Below, piece by piece: positions 9,720-18,467 of a stretch of 64,000 nucleotides of DNA. How positions within the stretch are numbered: the first letter of the stretch is position 1; every line of letters begins with the position of its first letter. The stretch comes from Halosaccharopolyspora lacisalsi (GTDB lineage: Bacteria > Actinomycetota > Actinomycetes > Mycobacteriales > Pseudonocardiaceae), in the NCBI RefSeq assembly GCF_014137975.1, contig NZ_JACGWZ010000006.1, forward strand, positions 62,001 to 126,000. The letters run 5' to 3'. The notes under the pieces were generated by a model that was given only the letters and a program-made list of their open reading frames with translations, did no database searches and had not been told where the DNA came from. The position numbers and the translations under genes were made by a program.

Positions 9720-10331
9720 CGTTGGAGGCGTGGTGGTTGCAGCGGATCATGTGCCCGGGCAGCGTGAGTCCGGGCAGTTCGGCGCGTTCGGTGGCCCACA
9801 GCAGGGTGGGCCGGGGATCCGTGGATTCCGGTGCGTCCGGGAACAGGCGGGCGAGCACTCGCGCGCACGGACCGGCGGGCGGGTTCCGGACCGGCCCGAG
9901 TCCTCGGGCCGGCCCGTGCGTGTGCACCAGGGTCTCCACGACCCCCATCGCGGCGAAGCCCTCGGGTTCCGAAACCCCGAAGACGTGGTGGGCGCGAACT
10001 TGCGGTGACGTCGTGCGCACCATCGCGACCAGCGGCGTGCCACTGGCCTCCAGCACTCGCAACAGGCTGACGGGCCCCGCCTCGTTCGCGTGAACGGCGT
10101 TCGCCGGGAGCCGGGCCGTCGGCTCTCCCACACGAAGGGCACCTTGCCGTCCCAGGGCGGTGCTTGGGCCCCAGCTGCACGGCGTAGGCGAAGAGGTCGT
10201 CGCTGAGGTGCTCGGTGGTCCCCGCAGTCCCATTCCAGCGAACCGGCCCTGCCGTGTCACACCGCCGGGGGTGCCTCGTGAAGGACCGCCACGGCGAGCC
10301 GCACGGCATGGTCGAGTTCGTCCGCGGTGAC
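9720..10331 (-). pseudogene. Decayed DinB/maleylpyruvate-isomerase-like (TIGR03083-type) gene
   Basis: Four fragments in different frames line up in order as one protein. They are TADELDHAVRLAVAV (from 10331), TTEHLSDDLFAYAVQLGP (about 10165-10262), MPFVWESRRPG (about 10110-10142), then a long piece with NAVHANEAGP, VRTTSPQVRAHHVFGVSEPE and GVVETLVHTHG down to about 9740. At least three frameshifts separate them, and the expected start codon reads GTC. The reading resembles small mycothiol-dependent DinB-like proteins of actinobacteria. End points are approximate. It lies alone between rlmB and the DUF6230-like gene. Confidence 0.65.
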
Positions 10332-10707
10332 GGGGCGCAGAGGGGGCCCTCTCGGCTGGTCGGGACATGGCGGGACCGTACCGTGGCCGGGACGGGGCCA
10401 CCTTCCCCTTTTGACCGGGGGCTGAGCAGTCCGGCGGAGATGCGCGGCCACGGCCGGGCCCGCGCGCCCGTTTCGGCACCTTCTTCGAAGTCGCCGGAAG
10501 CTCCGCTTCCGTGGTCCGAACCGACCGGACCCGGCGGCCGGTACCGCCACGATCGCGGAGATCCGAGGACGACCACCACGATGCGGCGGATCGCGGCGCA
10601 CTGCCGTCGGCCGTCCGCGAGCGGGACCGTCCCGGCTGCTGAGCGTCCCACGATCGGGTCGTCGGTACCGCAGCACCGAGGCCGGGTTCTCCCCGGCCGA
10701 GGAGCGG
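10332..10707. other. Non-coding stretch upstream of the pseudogene
   Basis: About 375 bp with no reading frame showing plausible protein composition. It is rich in CGG and CCG tracts and may contain the former promoter of the decayed gene plus degraded sequence. No RNA gene or repeat is recognisable. Confidence 0.5.
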
Positions 10708-10938
10708 TCACCCCACGAGGCCGGTGAGGACCAGGGAAGCCAGGATCGCGGCGGCGGCGAGCGAGGGGAAGAGGATCATGGCGAAGCGCCGCCAGTCCGT
10801 CCCGCCGTAATCGTCGCCGAGGCCGCCTTCGCCGTGGTTCGACGTGTTCTCCTCGGTCGTTCCTCTCCCCGGGAGATCCGCGAACGGATCCGGTTTCGTG
10901 ATCTCGGATTCGAAGACCATCGCGTCCTCGTTGTTCAT
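10708..10938 (-). CDS. Short membrane protein resembling the N-terminus of DUF6230
   Basis: The 76-aa product has an acidic soluble N-terminus, then DWRRFAMILFPSLAAAAILAS, a single hydrophobic helix, and ends in LTGLVG. The W-R-R-F-A...P-S-L-A-A-A pattern matches the N-terminal anchor of actinobacterial DUF6230 proteins, which normally run to about 200 aa. I do not find the missing extracellular part in the other frames downstream, so this is either a truncated relic or a genuine short anchor. The ATG has AGGGA about ten bases upstream. It lies downstream of the MMPL gene on the same strand and may be its last operon member. Confidence 0.5.
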   Translation of the reverse strand: MNNEDAMVFESEITKPDPFADLPGRGTTEENTSNHGEGGLGDDYGGTDWRRFAMILFPSLAAAAILASLVLTGLVG

Positions 10939-11070
10939 GATGACGGCATCCCTGCTGGTCGGAGTGCTTTCTCGAGTGGTTTCCCGCCGGGTGACGAGTC
11001 CGGTGCGGTGGAAAGCGATCCGCGTTTTCCACCGCACCGTTCGGCCCGTTCGCGGTACGGGGGCCTGTCG

Positions 11071-13434
11071 TCACGGTACTCGGCTTCGGATCATTTCTTT
11101 CTCCTCAACTGCGGTACTGCCGCCGGAGCGCCTCCCCGGAAGCCACCAATTCCAACTCCCCATGAGGCGCATGGTGGCCGGCACGAGGATCAACCGCACG
11201 ATCGTCGCGTCGATCAGGATGGCCAGCGCCATTCCGAACCCGAGTTGTTCGATGGGGACCATTCCCGTGAAGGCGAACGCGCCGAACACGGCCACCATGA
11301 GAACAGCGGCTCCCGAGATCAGCGGGGCGGTGGACTGCAGTCCCGTCGCCACGGCGGCTCGGTTGTCCCGGGTCTGCACGTGGTTCTCCCGGATTCGGTT
11401 GAGCAGGAACACCTCGTAATCGGTGTTGAGGCTGAACAACAGGGCGAGCAGCAGAATCGGTACGAAGTTCTGCAGGTACCCCGTTTCGTTCAGTCCGAGA
11501 AGTCGCGTACCGACACCGTGCTGGAACACGGCGACCAGAATTCCGTAGGTGGCCGCCAGGGACAGCAGGTTCATCGCGACTGCCTTCAACGGCAGCAGCA
11601 CGGAGCGGAAGGTGATCAGTAGCAGCGTGAACACCACGATGAGCATCAGCGCGATGACCCAGGGAAGGCCGTCCTGGATGACTTCGTTGGCGACGAGTCC
11701 TTCGGCGGTCTCCCCGCCGACCATCACGTGGAAACCGGGGTACTGGGCCGAGGCGACGGTGCGCTGGGCCGCGTGGACCAGATCGATGGTGCTTTCATCG
11801 GAGGCAGGCCCGTTCGGTATCAGTTCGATGACCGTTGTACGCCCGTCGTCCGACAAGAAGTGCCTCAGGGACTGCCGCGCGTCGTCGGGCATTCGTTCGC
11901 GGACCGACGGCTGCAGGGCGTTGAGCGGCCGTTCGGGCGAGATCCGGCGCAGGGTGGTTACCAGTGACTGGGTGCGGGAAACCCCGGGCAGCTCGGTCAG
12001 CGAGTCGTGAAGAGCGATCAGGTCGGAGCGGGCTCCGGGCTCGGAGAGCCCCGGCGTGCGCACCACCACCTGGACCGGCGACGTGGTGCCGGAGCCGAAC
12101 TGTTGCTGAATGTGATCGTAGCCCGTCCGGACGGGAGAGCTCTGCGGAACGATCCGCGCGTCGGGGGTGAACATCCGCAATCCGCCCGCGGGTAGCGCGA
12201 GGAAGCAGAGCACGACGGCTCCGGTCAGGCCGATCACGACCGGGCGGCGCATGACCGCCAGTGCGAACCGGTGCCATCGCCCGGTTTTTCGCGTGCTGCT
12301 GTCGCTGCCGAGCCCGCTTCCCGAGAGGAACGGCAGTCGTCCCTTGTTGATCCGATGCCCGAGCACGTGGAGAAGAGCGGGCAGGACGACGGTGCTCGCC
12401 AGAACGGAGAACGCCACGACCGTGATGGCACCCAGAGCGATCGACCAGATGATGTTGAGATCGACGACGAACAACGTCGACATCGTCGCTATCACGGTCA
12501 GCCCGGAGAACAGGACCGTGTGGCCGGCGTACCGCAGGGCACGGGTCACCGCGTCGTGCACGCTCCTTCCTCCGCGCAGTTCCTCCTGGAACCTGGATAT
12601 GACGAAAAGTGAGTAGTCCACGGAGATGCCGAAGCCGAGCATGGTGGCGGCGTTCTCGAGGAAGATCGACAGCTCGGTGTGGTGGGCCAGCGGGGAGAGC
12701 GCGCCCAGGGTGAAGACGATCGCCGTGATTCCGACGACCAGCGAGGTAGCGGCGGCCACGACGCTGCGGTAGAGCAGGAGGAGGATCACGGCGATCAGCG
12801 GCAGGGTGATGATTTCGGCCCATATCAGACCTTGCCTGCTGAGCTGGTTTACCTCGCCCCAGAACGGGGCGTCGCCGACCAGCGTGATCTCCAGGCCACG
12901 CTGGTCGAAGCGCTGGGTGAGGCGGTCGTTCACCGCGGGCATTTCTCGACGCGCGGCGCCGTCGTCCATGGCCAGCCCGAACGAGGTGATAGCGGTCCTG
13001 CCGTCCTCGCCCAGAAAGGGGGCGCGGGATCCGGGACTCAGCGTCGCCCACCCGTAGGACCCGCTCACTCGCAGGGCCGGGTCCTGTTCGACCGCGTCGG
13101 CGACTTCGCGCACACGTGTTTCGAACCCGGGATCGTCCGCGGTCAGCTTCTGGTCGTGCACCACCAGCGTCACGGAGACCTGCCCGCGTCCCAGCATCTT
13201 CGCCTCGGCGAGTTCTTCGGCAGCGCGCTGCGACTGCGACCCGGCGACGGCCCAGCCGCCGCCGCTGAGTACATCGCCGATGGAGAGGGCTCCGAACGAG
13301 GCGAGGAGCAGCGCGATCACCCAACCCGCCAGTACGGGACGTCGGTGTTTGCGGGTCAGCCGTGACACCGCGGCGGCCGTCCCGCTCTCGGCGGTCACGC
13401 CCTCCTGATGCGAGATCGTGGATTGCTTGTGCAC
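11071..13434 (-). CDS. MMPL family RND-type transporter
   Basis: A 787-aa inner-membrane exporter of the MmpL/RND superfamily, likely moving a lipid or hydrophobic compound using proton motive force. Helix 1 follows residue 30 (RRPVLAGWVIALLLASFGA). A large extracytoplasmic domain precedes the first helix bundle, which has FGISVDYSLFVISRF; the second half repeats the layout with FSLNTDYEVFLLNRI. These D-Y pairs are the proton-relay residues of the family. The GTG start is preceded by GAGGGG. The gene is divergent from a tetR gene across a 79-bp gap with an operator, so TetR-controlled efflux is likely. The substrate is unknown. Confidence 0.9.
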   Translation of the reverse strand: MHKQSTISHQEGVTAESGTAAAVSRLTRKHRRPVLAGWVIALLLASFGALSIGDVLSGGGWAVAGSQSQRAAEELAEAKMLGRGQVSVTLVVHDQKLTADDPGFETRVREVADAVEQDPALRVSGSYGWATLSPGSRAPFLGEDGRTAITSFGLAMDDGAARREMPAVNDRLTQRFDQRGLEITLVGDAPFWGEVNQLSRQGLIWAEIITLPLIAVILLLLYRSVVAAATSLVVGITAIVFTLGALSPLAHHTELSIFLENAATMLGFGISVDYSLFVISRFQEELRGGRSVHDAVTRALRYAGHTVLFSGLTVIATMSTLFVVDLNIIWSIALGAITVVAFSVLASTVVLPALLHVLGHRINKGRLPFLSGSGLGSDSSTRKTGRWHRFALAVMRRPVVIGLTGAVVLCFLALPAGGLRMFTPDARIVPQSSPVRTGYDHIQQQFGSGTTSPVQVVVRTPGLSEPGARSDLIALHDSLTELPGVSRTQSLVTTLRRISPERPLNALQPSVRERMPDDARQSLRHFLSDDGRTTVIELIPNGPASDESTIDLVHAAQRTVASAQYPGFHVMVGGETAEGLVANEVIQDGLPWVIALMLIVVFTLLLITFRSVLLPLKAVAMNLLSLAATYGILVAVFQHGVGTRLLGLNETGYLQNFVPILLLALLFSLNTDYEVFLLNRIRENHVQTRDNRAAVATGLQSTAPLISGAAVLMVAVFGAFAFTGMVPIEQLGFGMALAILIDATIVRLILVPATMRLMGSWNWWLPGRRSGGSTAVEEKEMIRSRVP

Positions 13435-13453
13435 CAGCCAGGCCCCTCGTTCC

Positions 13454-13506
13454 GTTACCGACTACGCGTCTAAAACAGTCTCGTAGACTGTTACCGACTT
13501 TGCGTC
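13454..13506. promoter_or_regulatory. TetR operator region between MMPL and tetR genes
   Basis: The 79-bp divergent gap holds a palindrome AACAGTCT-CGT-AGACTGTT (13474-13492). Around it is a 17-bp direct repeat, GTTACCGACTACGCGTC (13454-13470) and GTTACCGACTTTGCGTC (13490-13506), with two mismatches. This layout would let one regulator cover both divergent promoters. Binding by the adjacent TetR is an inference. Confidence 0.65.
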
Positions 13507-13513
13507 GGTCAGT

Positions 13514-14155
13514 ATGCTGGCCTCCATGGATGGCGTCAAGTCGAGAAAAGAGCGATACGCGGCCATGACGAGGGCCGCTGTGCTGGAAGGTGCCCGCGAG
13601 CTGTTCGTGGAGCGTGGTTTCGATGCCACCTCGGTCGACGAGATCGCTCGGGCGTCCGAGGTGAGCAAGGGAGCGGTGTACCATCACTTCTCGGACAAGA
13701 AGCAGTTGTTCGCGGAGCTGTTCAGCGAGGTGCAGGGCAGCGTGATGCGCACCGTGACCGAGGTCGCGGCAGCTGCCGACACCGATTGGCAGCAGGCTGT
13801 TGAAGCTGCCCGCACCTTCCTGCGCAGCTACGCTGCCGACGAGTCCGCTCGCGTGATCCTCCGGCAGGCACCGGCGGTCCTCGGGCAGGAGCGCATCAGG
13901 GAGATCGACGAAAAGGTCGCGCTGCCGTTCGTCCGGGGACTGCTGGAACACCTTCGCGATACGGGGCAACTCCAGCCCGTGCCAGTGGTGACCACGGCGA
14001 GGATGATTTTCGGTCTCCTCTGCGAAGCGACCACGTTGGTGACGGAGGGGGCGGATCCGAGCTCCGCCTCGGAGGAGGCGGAGACCGTCATGTTGTTCAT
14101 GCTCGGTGGACTGCTCCGCACCCCGCAGACGTCCGGGCCGCCCGCGCAGGCGTGA
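13514..14155 (+). CDS. TetR/AcrR family transcriptional regulator
   Basis: A 213-aa repressor with an N-terminal TetR helix-turn-helix: VLEGARELFVERGFDATSV, then IARASEVSKGAVYHHFSDKKQLF (about residues 20-65). The variable C-terminal ligand domain is helical and gives no ligand clue. The ATG used gives MLASMDGV; an internal ATG four codons later is equally possible. It is divergent from the MMPL exporter and probably represses both genes through the palindrome between them. Confidence 0.92.
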   Translation: MLASMDGVKSRKERYAAMTRAAVLEGARELFVERGFDATSVDEIARASEVSKGAVYHHFSDKKQLFAELFSEVQGSVMRTVTEVAAAADTDWQQAVEAARTFLRSYAADESARVILRQAPAVLGQERIREIDEKVALPFVRGLLEHLRDTGQLQPVPVVTTARMIFGLLCEATTLVTEGADPSSASEEAETVMLFMLGGLLRTPQTSGPPAQA

Positions 14156-14458
14156 AGGGACGCTTCCTCCTCGACGGCGAGCGCCGGAGCGGGAGGAACG
14201 GGTGGATGCTCGGGGAGCCGACGGACGTCACCTGTCCGACGACGTCGGCGGCACGGGCGGTGCACCGCCGACGAGCCCGATCAGCGGGGCGTCGACGAAC
14301 AGCGGGTAGGCACCCGGTGAAACGGGTCGTGTTCCGATCACGAGTGCGTGCCGGAGTCGCGTGTCATCCTTTCCGGATCTGCACACCGTCCGCATCCGAC
14401 TGTGCGCGGAGAACAACCGACCGGTGCGGGGGTCGTGCAGCAACAACCCCCGGGGCGA
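14156..14458. other. Intergenic stretch between convergent tetR and SnoaL-like genes
   Basis: About 300 bp between two convergent genes. No credible reading frame, no RNA gene and no strong hairpin are visible. Confidence 0.5.
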
Positions 14459-15043
14459 TTATTCCGCGCGCCTTCCGAAAACTCCCACCAGTCGCTTCAC
14501 GCCCACGATCGAACTGAGCACCATCCGGCCGGCGGGGCTCCGGATCGTCCGAAGGGCGGGCATGATCCCCAGCTGCCTCATCGCCGACATGCTGTCGAAG
14601 AAGAAGTTGTCCCTCACGAACTTTCCCGCGCTCATTTCGATCGAGCTCACACCGGTGATGTGAACACTTTTTTTCGTCGGTGGTATCCCGATGAATGTCC
14701 CGCGATGCGTTCCCCGGATGGACCATCGCTCGCTGACTTCGTCACCGCGGGCGAAGCGGTTATCGACGGTGAAGGTGAGATCGGGGAACCCTCCGATCAG
14801 CTCTTCGAGGAAGCTGCGAACCTCGTTGTGACCCCGGTAGGTCTCCTCCAGGGCGGCGTTGTACCAGACGATGTTCGGGGCGTAGAGCTCCAGGAGCGCG
14901 TCCAGGTCGTGCGCGTTCCAGTGGGTCACGGCTTCGGCGACCACCTCGATGTTTTTCCGCTCGATTTCAGAGTGGTCCTCCTCCGCCTCCTCCCTGGCGC
15001 CGGAATTCGTCGTCGCCCGAGCGGGAACAGCCTTTTCTTCCAT
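14459..15043 (-). CDS. SnoaL-like (NTF2-fold) protein
   Basis: This 194-aa protein has an NTF2-like core: EVVAEAVTHWNAHDLDALLELYAPNI near residues 34-59, then FLEELIGGFPDL, then RGTHRGTFIGIPPTKKSV. That is the signature of the SnoaL/ester-cyclase-like group, which holds polyketide cyclases, isomerases and dehydratases acting on small hydrophobic substrates. The first ~25 residues are acidic and unstructured. It is the last gene of a five-gene minus-strand operon (SCP2-like, acyl-CoA dehydrogenase, GNAT, ThiF-like, this one), suggesting a late ring-forming or isomerising step. Specific activity is unknown. Confidence 0.8.
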   Translation of the reverse strand: MEEKAVPARATTNSGAREEAEEDHSEIERKNIEVVAEAVTHWNAHDLDALLELYAPNIVWYNAALEETYRGHNEVRSFLEELIGGFPDLTFTVDNRFARGDEVSERWSIRGTHRGTFIGIPPTKKSVHITGVSSIEMSAGKFVRDNFFFDSMSAMRQLGIMPALRTIRSPAGRMVLSSIVGVKRLVGVFGRRAE

Positions 15044-15147
15044 GTTCGTCTCCGTGGTCTCGTCCGTGTTCCCGACCGCGATTCCGGAGAGTGCGCGCCG
15101 CGGCGGAGCCGCCGACGTGCACGTGCCGATGTGGCCGGGACCCGGTT

Positions 15148-16062
15148 TCAGCGTGCGATGGTCGGGGTCTTCTCGGCGGAAGCTCCGCTGAACAACCTGA
15201 GGATGTCGGCCCCAGCCCTGGCGAGCTCGAGTGCGCGTCGCCCGGCGACCCGGGCGCGCGCGGGGCGGCGGCGTACGATGTCGTGCAGGTCGATCACCAC
15301 TTCGGGGCGTGGCTTCCGTCCGCTGAGGATCTCCGCGGACATGTGGCTGATCAGCGCGCCGAACAACTGTGACGTGTACACCAGCTGGGGGACGTGGTAA
15401 TCGGGGTTTCCCAGGTTCGGCCGCACGCTCTCGATCATCTCCAGCGGGATCGTGCGGATCGGGATGACGCGTATCAGCAACCTCCAGGGGTCAGATTTCT
15501 TCAGATCACTTCCCCTGATCTTCCCCTGCAGGGGAGCGGTTCCCCCCGATCGGTAATCGTAGTACCGAACGTACTGGACGCCGGCCATGTCGTACCCGGA
15601 GAGGACGGGTTTCCCGGCGGCCGCCGCGGTCTGATGGAGCATCAATTTCGCGTGCCACCCCCGCATGTCCGTCACGTCGACTCCGTCGATGACGAGTTCT
15701 GCGCCGTCGGTCAGGCGCGCGACGTTTTCCGCGTTGATCCCGGACGGCTCCACCAGGACGTCGGCGTGTGGGTTTATCTCCTGCGCACGCTGTGCGGCGA
15801 CGTCGGCTTTGTTTCGTTGCAGATCGGAGTAGCGGGCATGTTGACGATTGAGGTTGTTCAGCTCGAACTCGCCGTTGTCCGCGAGGCTGAATTTCTGAAC
15901 ACCGATCCGTACGAGTGGCTCGACGGCGGCCCCGCCGGTGGACCCGCATCCCGCGATCAGGACTCGGGAGCGTCCGAGTGCCTCCTGCGTCCGTTCGGTT
16001 ACTATTCCTTGGTTGCGCCTCGTGAACTCCTGGTAGAAGTCCTCGGCAGTGAGTGTTCCCAT
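15148..16062 (-). CDS. ThiF/E1-like adenylyltransferase without metal or thiol cysteines
   Basis: A 304-aa member of the ThiF/MoeB/HesA fold. The nucleotide-binding loop is IAGCGSTGGAAVEPLVRIGV (38-57), followed by LADNGEFELNNLNRQ (60-74) with the conserved Asp, Asn and Arg residues for ATP handling, and VIDGVDVTD near 125. The only Cys in the protein is in the glycine loop: there is no C-x-x-C zinc pair and no catalytic Cys. So it can probably adenylate a carboxylate but not form an E1-type thioester. The ATG is preceded by GAGG. Its neighbours are an N-acyltransferase-like gene and a SnoaL-like gene, so a small-molecule carboxylate is a likely substrate. Confidence 0.85.
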   Translation of the reverse strand: MGTLTAEDFYQEFTRRNQGIVTERTQEALGRSRVLIAGCGSTGGAAVEPLVRIGVQKFSLADNGEFELNNLNRQHARYSDLQRNKADVAAQRAQEINPHADVLVEPSGINAENVARLTDGAELVIDGVDVTDMRGWHAKLMLHQTAAAAGKPVLSGYDMAGVQYVRYYDYRSGGTAPLQGKIRGSDLKKSDPWRLLIRVIPIRTIPLEMIESVRPNLGNPDYHVPQLVYTSQLFGALISHMSAEILSGRKPRPEVVIDLHDIVRRRPARARVAGRRALELARAGADILRLFSGASAEKTPTIAR

Positions 16063-16139
16063 GCTGATCCGGTCCTCGTCGACGAGATGGTGAGCGTGCT
16101 GTTCCGACGACGCGTGTCGTTGTACCCGGGGTCGGCTCC

Positions 16140-17144
16140 CTACCGCACCGCGACTCTTTCCACGGTCCCGCGCACCTCGCGAAGCAACTCCCGCAGCGCA
16201 GTCGGGGGAGAGGAGCTCGAAAGCACCTCTTCGAGGCAAGCGGCGCGGTGGCTCAACCCGCTCGGGGCGGGGACCCGGGCGTAGAAGGGTTCGACGACGT
16301 CGCGGGTCGCGTAGGTCGGGTACAGGATGTTGTCCCGGTTCAGCCGGGGATCAGTCCCCGTTACCGAGGTCACGTTCAGCCCCATCATCAGCAGGTGGCG
16401 AAGTGCTACGCTCGCCTCGGCATCGCCGACCAGGGCCCGAATGCGCGGAGTGCAGGACTCCAGGGTGCGCGTCACGGCCAGGATTAGCTCCAGGCTGATT
16501 TGCAGCCGCCGCTGCGCGTCGTCCAGCCAGCACGCGTGAACGAACCTCTTGATCTCGTACACCTCGTGCGTGGTGAGCTCCGCCGGAGCGTCCACCGCGC
16601 CGAACAGGTCTACCTCGTGCGCTCCCTCCACCGGAAACCTGTGGCGCGATTCGTGGTCGCGGACGGAAACCGGTTGCGGATCGGCGTTTTGCGCCAGCGT
16701 GATGTAACCGAGGATTTCGCCGGTTTTTTCGTCCAGCGTCACGAAGTGCAGATCATGGCGGCGAAGGCTGCGCATCGGTTCCGTGAACAGCGCTCGCGTG
16801 GTGACGACCTCCGGGCTCGCCCAGCCGATTTCCAGGTACTGTGCCAACCGAAAACCTGTGATTCCCAGCAGGTGGCGATGCGATATGTCGGAGGTCCGCA
16901 GGCCGATGGTGGTCAGTCCGTCCCGGCCGGGCACGAAGTACGCCGAAGGGGTGGTGGCCGCTCGCTCGATGAGTCGGCCGTAGCGAAGTGATCGATGCAG
17001 TCGGATGATGTCGCGGACGTATCGGGAATTTCTGTTCCTGCCGTTGTCCCCGATCGTCGGACTCGAACGACCGGGGGGTTCCGGACAGAACGATGTCGAT
17101 CGCGTTGATCGTGGGGAGGCCGTGTGCTCATGTGTCGCGTCCAC
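16140..17144 (-). CDS. GNAT-fold acyltransferase resembling LuxI/FeeM N-acyl synthases
   Basis: I start this 334-aa protein at GTG 17144, preceded by AAGGAG and just after the acyl-CoA dehydrogenase stop; an upstream ATG at 17198 would overlap that gene. The core shows HFVTLDEKTGEILGYITLA (133-151), a GNAT-like strand-turn, and VYEIKRFVHA (195-204), which matches the E-x-x-R-F block of acyl-homoserine-lactone synthases and FeeM-type N-acyl amino acid synthases. The C-terminal ~110 residues (from RALVGDAEAS) are a further GNAT-like half or an added domain. By family logic it would acylate an amino group using an acyl-CoA or acyl-ACP. Assignment rests on a short motif and fold pattern, so it is tentative. 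Confidence 0.6.
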   Translation of the reverse strand: MDATHEHTASPRSTRSTSFCPEPPGRSSPTIGDNGRNRNSRYVRDIIRLHRSLRYGRLIERAATTPSAYFVPGRDGLTTIGLRTSDISHRHLLGITGFRLAQYLEIGWASPEVVTTRALFTEPMRSLRRHDLHFVTLDEKTGEILGYITLAQNADPQPVSVRDHESRHRFPVEGAHEVDLFGAVDAPAELTTHEVYEIKRFVHACWLDDAQRRLQISLELILAVTRTLESCTPRIRALVGDAEASVALRHLLMMGLNVTSVTGTDPRLNRDNILYPTYATRDVVEPFYARVPAPSGLSHRAACLEEVLSSSSPPTALRELLREVRGTVERVAVR

Positions 17145-17175
17145 CGTCGTCGTCGCTCCTTGCCTGGCGTGATGG

Positions 17176-18393
17176 TCAGAAGTCCTCTTCGTCGGCATAG
17201 AGCGCTTCCGTGATCGCAAGCGCGAGGACCTCGGGGGTTCCCTCGTAGATGCGCGCTCCGAGTGAATCGCGCACGAATTTTTCGAGGCCCTGATCGAGCA
17301 GGTACCCACGTGCTCCCATCAGGGACATGGCCTCCTCGGCCACGTCGATGGCGACACGATCGGCGAACAACTTCGCGCTGGCCGGTTCGTAGGCCGGGGC
17401 GGGAACTTCGTTGTCGGCCACCGACGCGGCGTTGAGGTACAACATCCGCGCAGCATCGATCTTGCTGGTCATCTCCGCCAGCTTGCGCGCGCTGAATTGA
17501 TGCCGGTAGAGCGGAGCTCCGCCCTGTGTGCGTTGCCCGCACCAGTCCTTGGCCAGTTCGAAAGCTCCACGGGCGACCCCGGTCGAAATGGCGGCCACCG
17601 TGGCGCGCGCCATGTTCATCTGCTGGGTGCTGATGATCATGCCGTTGTTCTCGCCGCCCACCATGTTCTCCGCGGGCACCCGGACGTCGCGAAACACCAG
17701 TTCGCTGCCCAGGCAGGCCCGATACCCCATCTTGTCGGCCACCGGACCGCGCTCGACCCCGGGAGTTCCCAGCGGGACGAGGAACGCCGTGAGCCCCGTG
17801 GCTCCGGGTGCCCCCTCGATATTGGCGTAGACGCAACCGAAGTCGGCCACCTCGGCGTTGGTGATGAAGCGCTTGCGCCCGTTGAGCACGTAATGATCGC
17901 TCTCACGCCGCGCGGTGACGACGTCGGTGGCGTGCACCACGTTCTCGGGAATCAGCAGGTCACAACCGGCGAGCTCCTCCGTGACCGCGTTGCAGGCGAG
18001 TACCGGATCATCTCCGGAGAACATCGGCAGAAACCGCGACTGTAGTTGGGGGTCTCCGGAAAGGAGCACAGGAGCCTGCCCCAGCATCGTCGCACCGAAG
18101 ATCAACGCGGTACCCGCGCAGGCCGCGGCGATCTCCTCCAGCGCCACCGCCACACCCAGCACACCGTATCCGGCTCCCCCGTACTCCTTCGGTATGACCA
18201 GGCGGAACAATCCGCGGTCGTGTCCGGCACGTACCAGTTTCCAGTCGAACTCGGAGGCGGTGGCGCGATCGTTGTCGACGACGCTCGGACGCACGTGCGC
18301 ATCGACGAATTCGCGTACCTCCCGGCGGAGCTCCTCCAGGTGCTCGGGAAGTTGCGTGGGGGAGTAGGTCGCGGTTTCACTGCTTTCGGGCAT
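17176..18393 (-). CDS. Acyl-CoA dehydrogenase
   Basis: A flavin-dependent acyl-CoA dehydrogenase of 405 aa. The N-terminal helical domain contains YGGAGYGVLGVAVALEEIAAACA (about 70-93). The middle beta-domain has the FAD/substrate motifs CNAVTEELAGCDL (133-145) and YVLNGRKRFITNAEVADF (168-185). The C-terminal bundle carries MGARGYL and the end RIYEGTPEVLALAI, with the usual G-T near residue 385. The expected product is an alpha,beta-unsaturated acyl-CoA. It lies between an SCP2-like gene and the GNAT gene and may provide or modify the acyl chain used by the latter. Confidence 0.92.
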   Translation of the reverse strand: MPESSETATYSPTQLPEHLEELRREVREFVDAHVRPSVVDNDRATASEFDWKLVRAGHDRGLFRLVIPKEYGGAGYGVLGVAVALEEIAAACAGTALIFGATMLGQAPVLLSGDPQLQSRFLPMFSGDDPVLACNAVTEELAGCDLLIPENVVHATDVVTARRESDHYVLNGRKRFITNAEVADFGCVYANIEGAPGATGLTAFLVPLGTPGVERGPVADKMGYRACLGSELVFRDVRVPAENMVGGENNGMIISTQQMNMARATVAAISTGVARGAFELAKDWCGQRTQGGAPLYRHQFSARKLAEMTSKIDAARMLYLNAASVADNEVPAPAYEPASAKLFADRVAIDVAEEAMSLMGARGYLLDQGLEKFVRDSLGARIYEGTPEVLALAITEALYADEEDF

Positions 18394-18467
18394 CGTTATC
18401 GGATTTCTCCTTCGGTGTGGCTGGTGCTTCGCTCGTGCTGGGAAATTCGCGTCCCGGGGGTCGGCGC

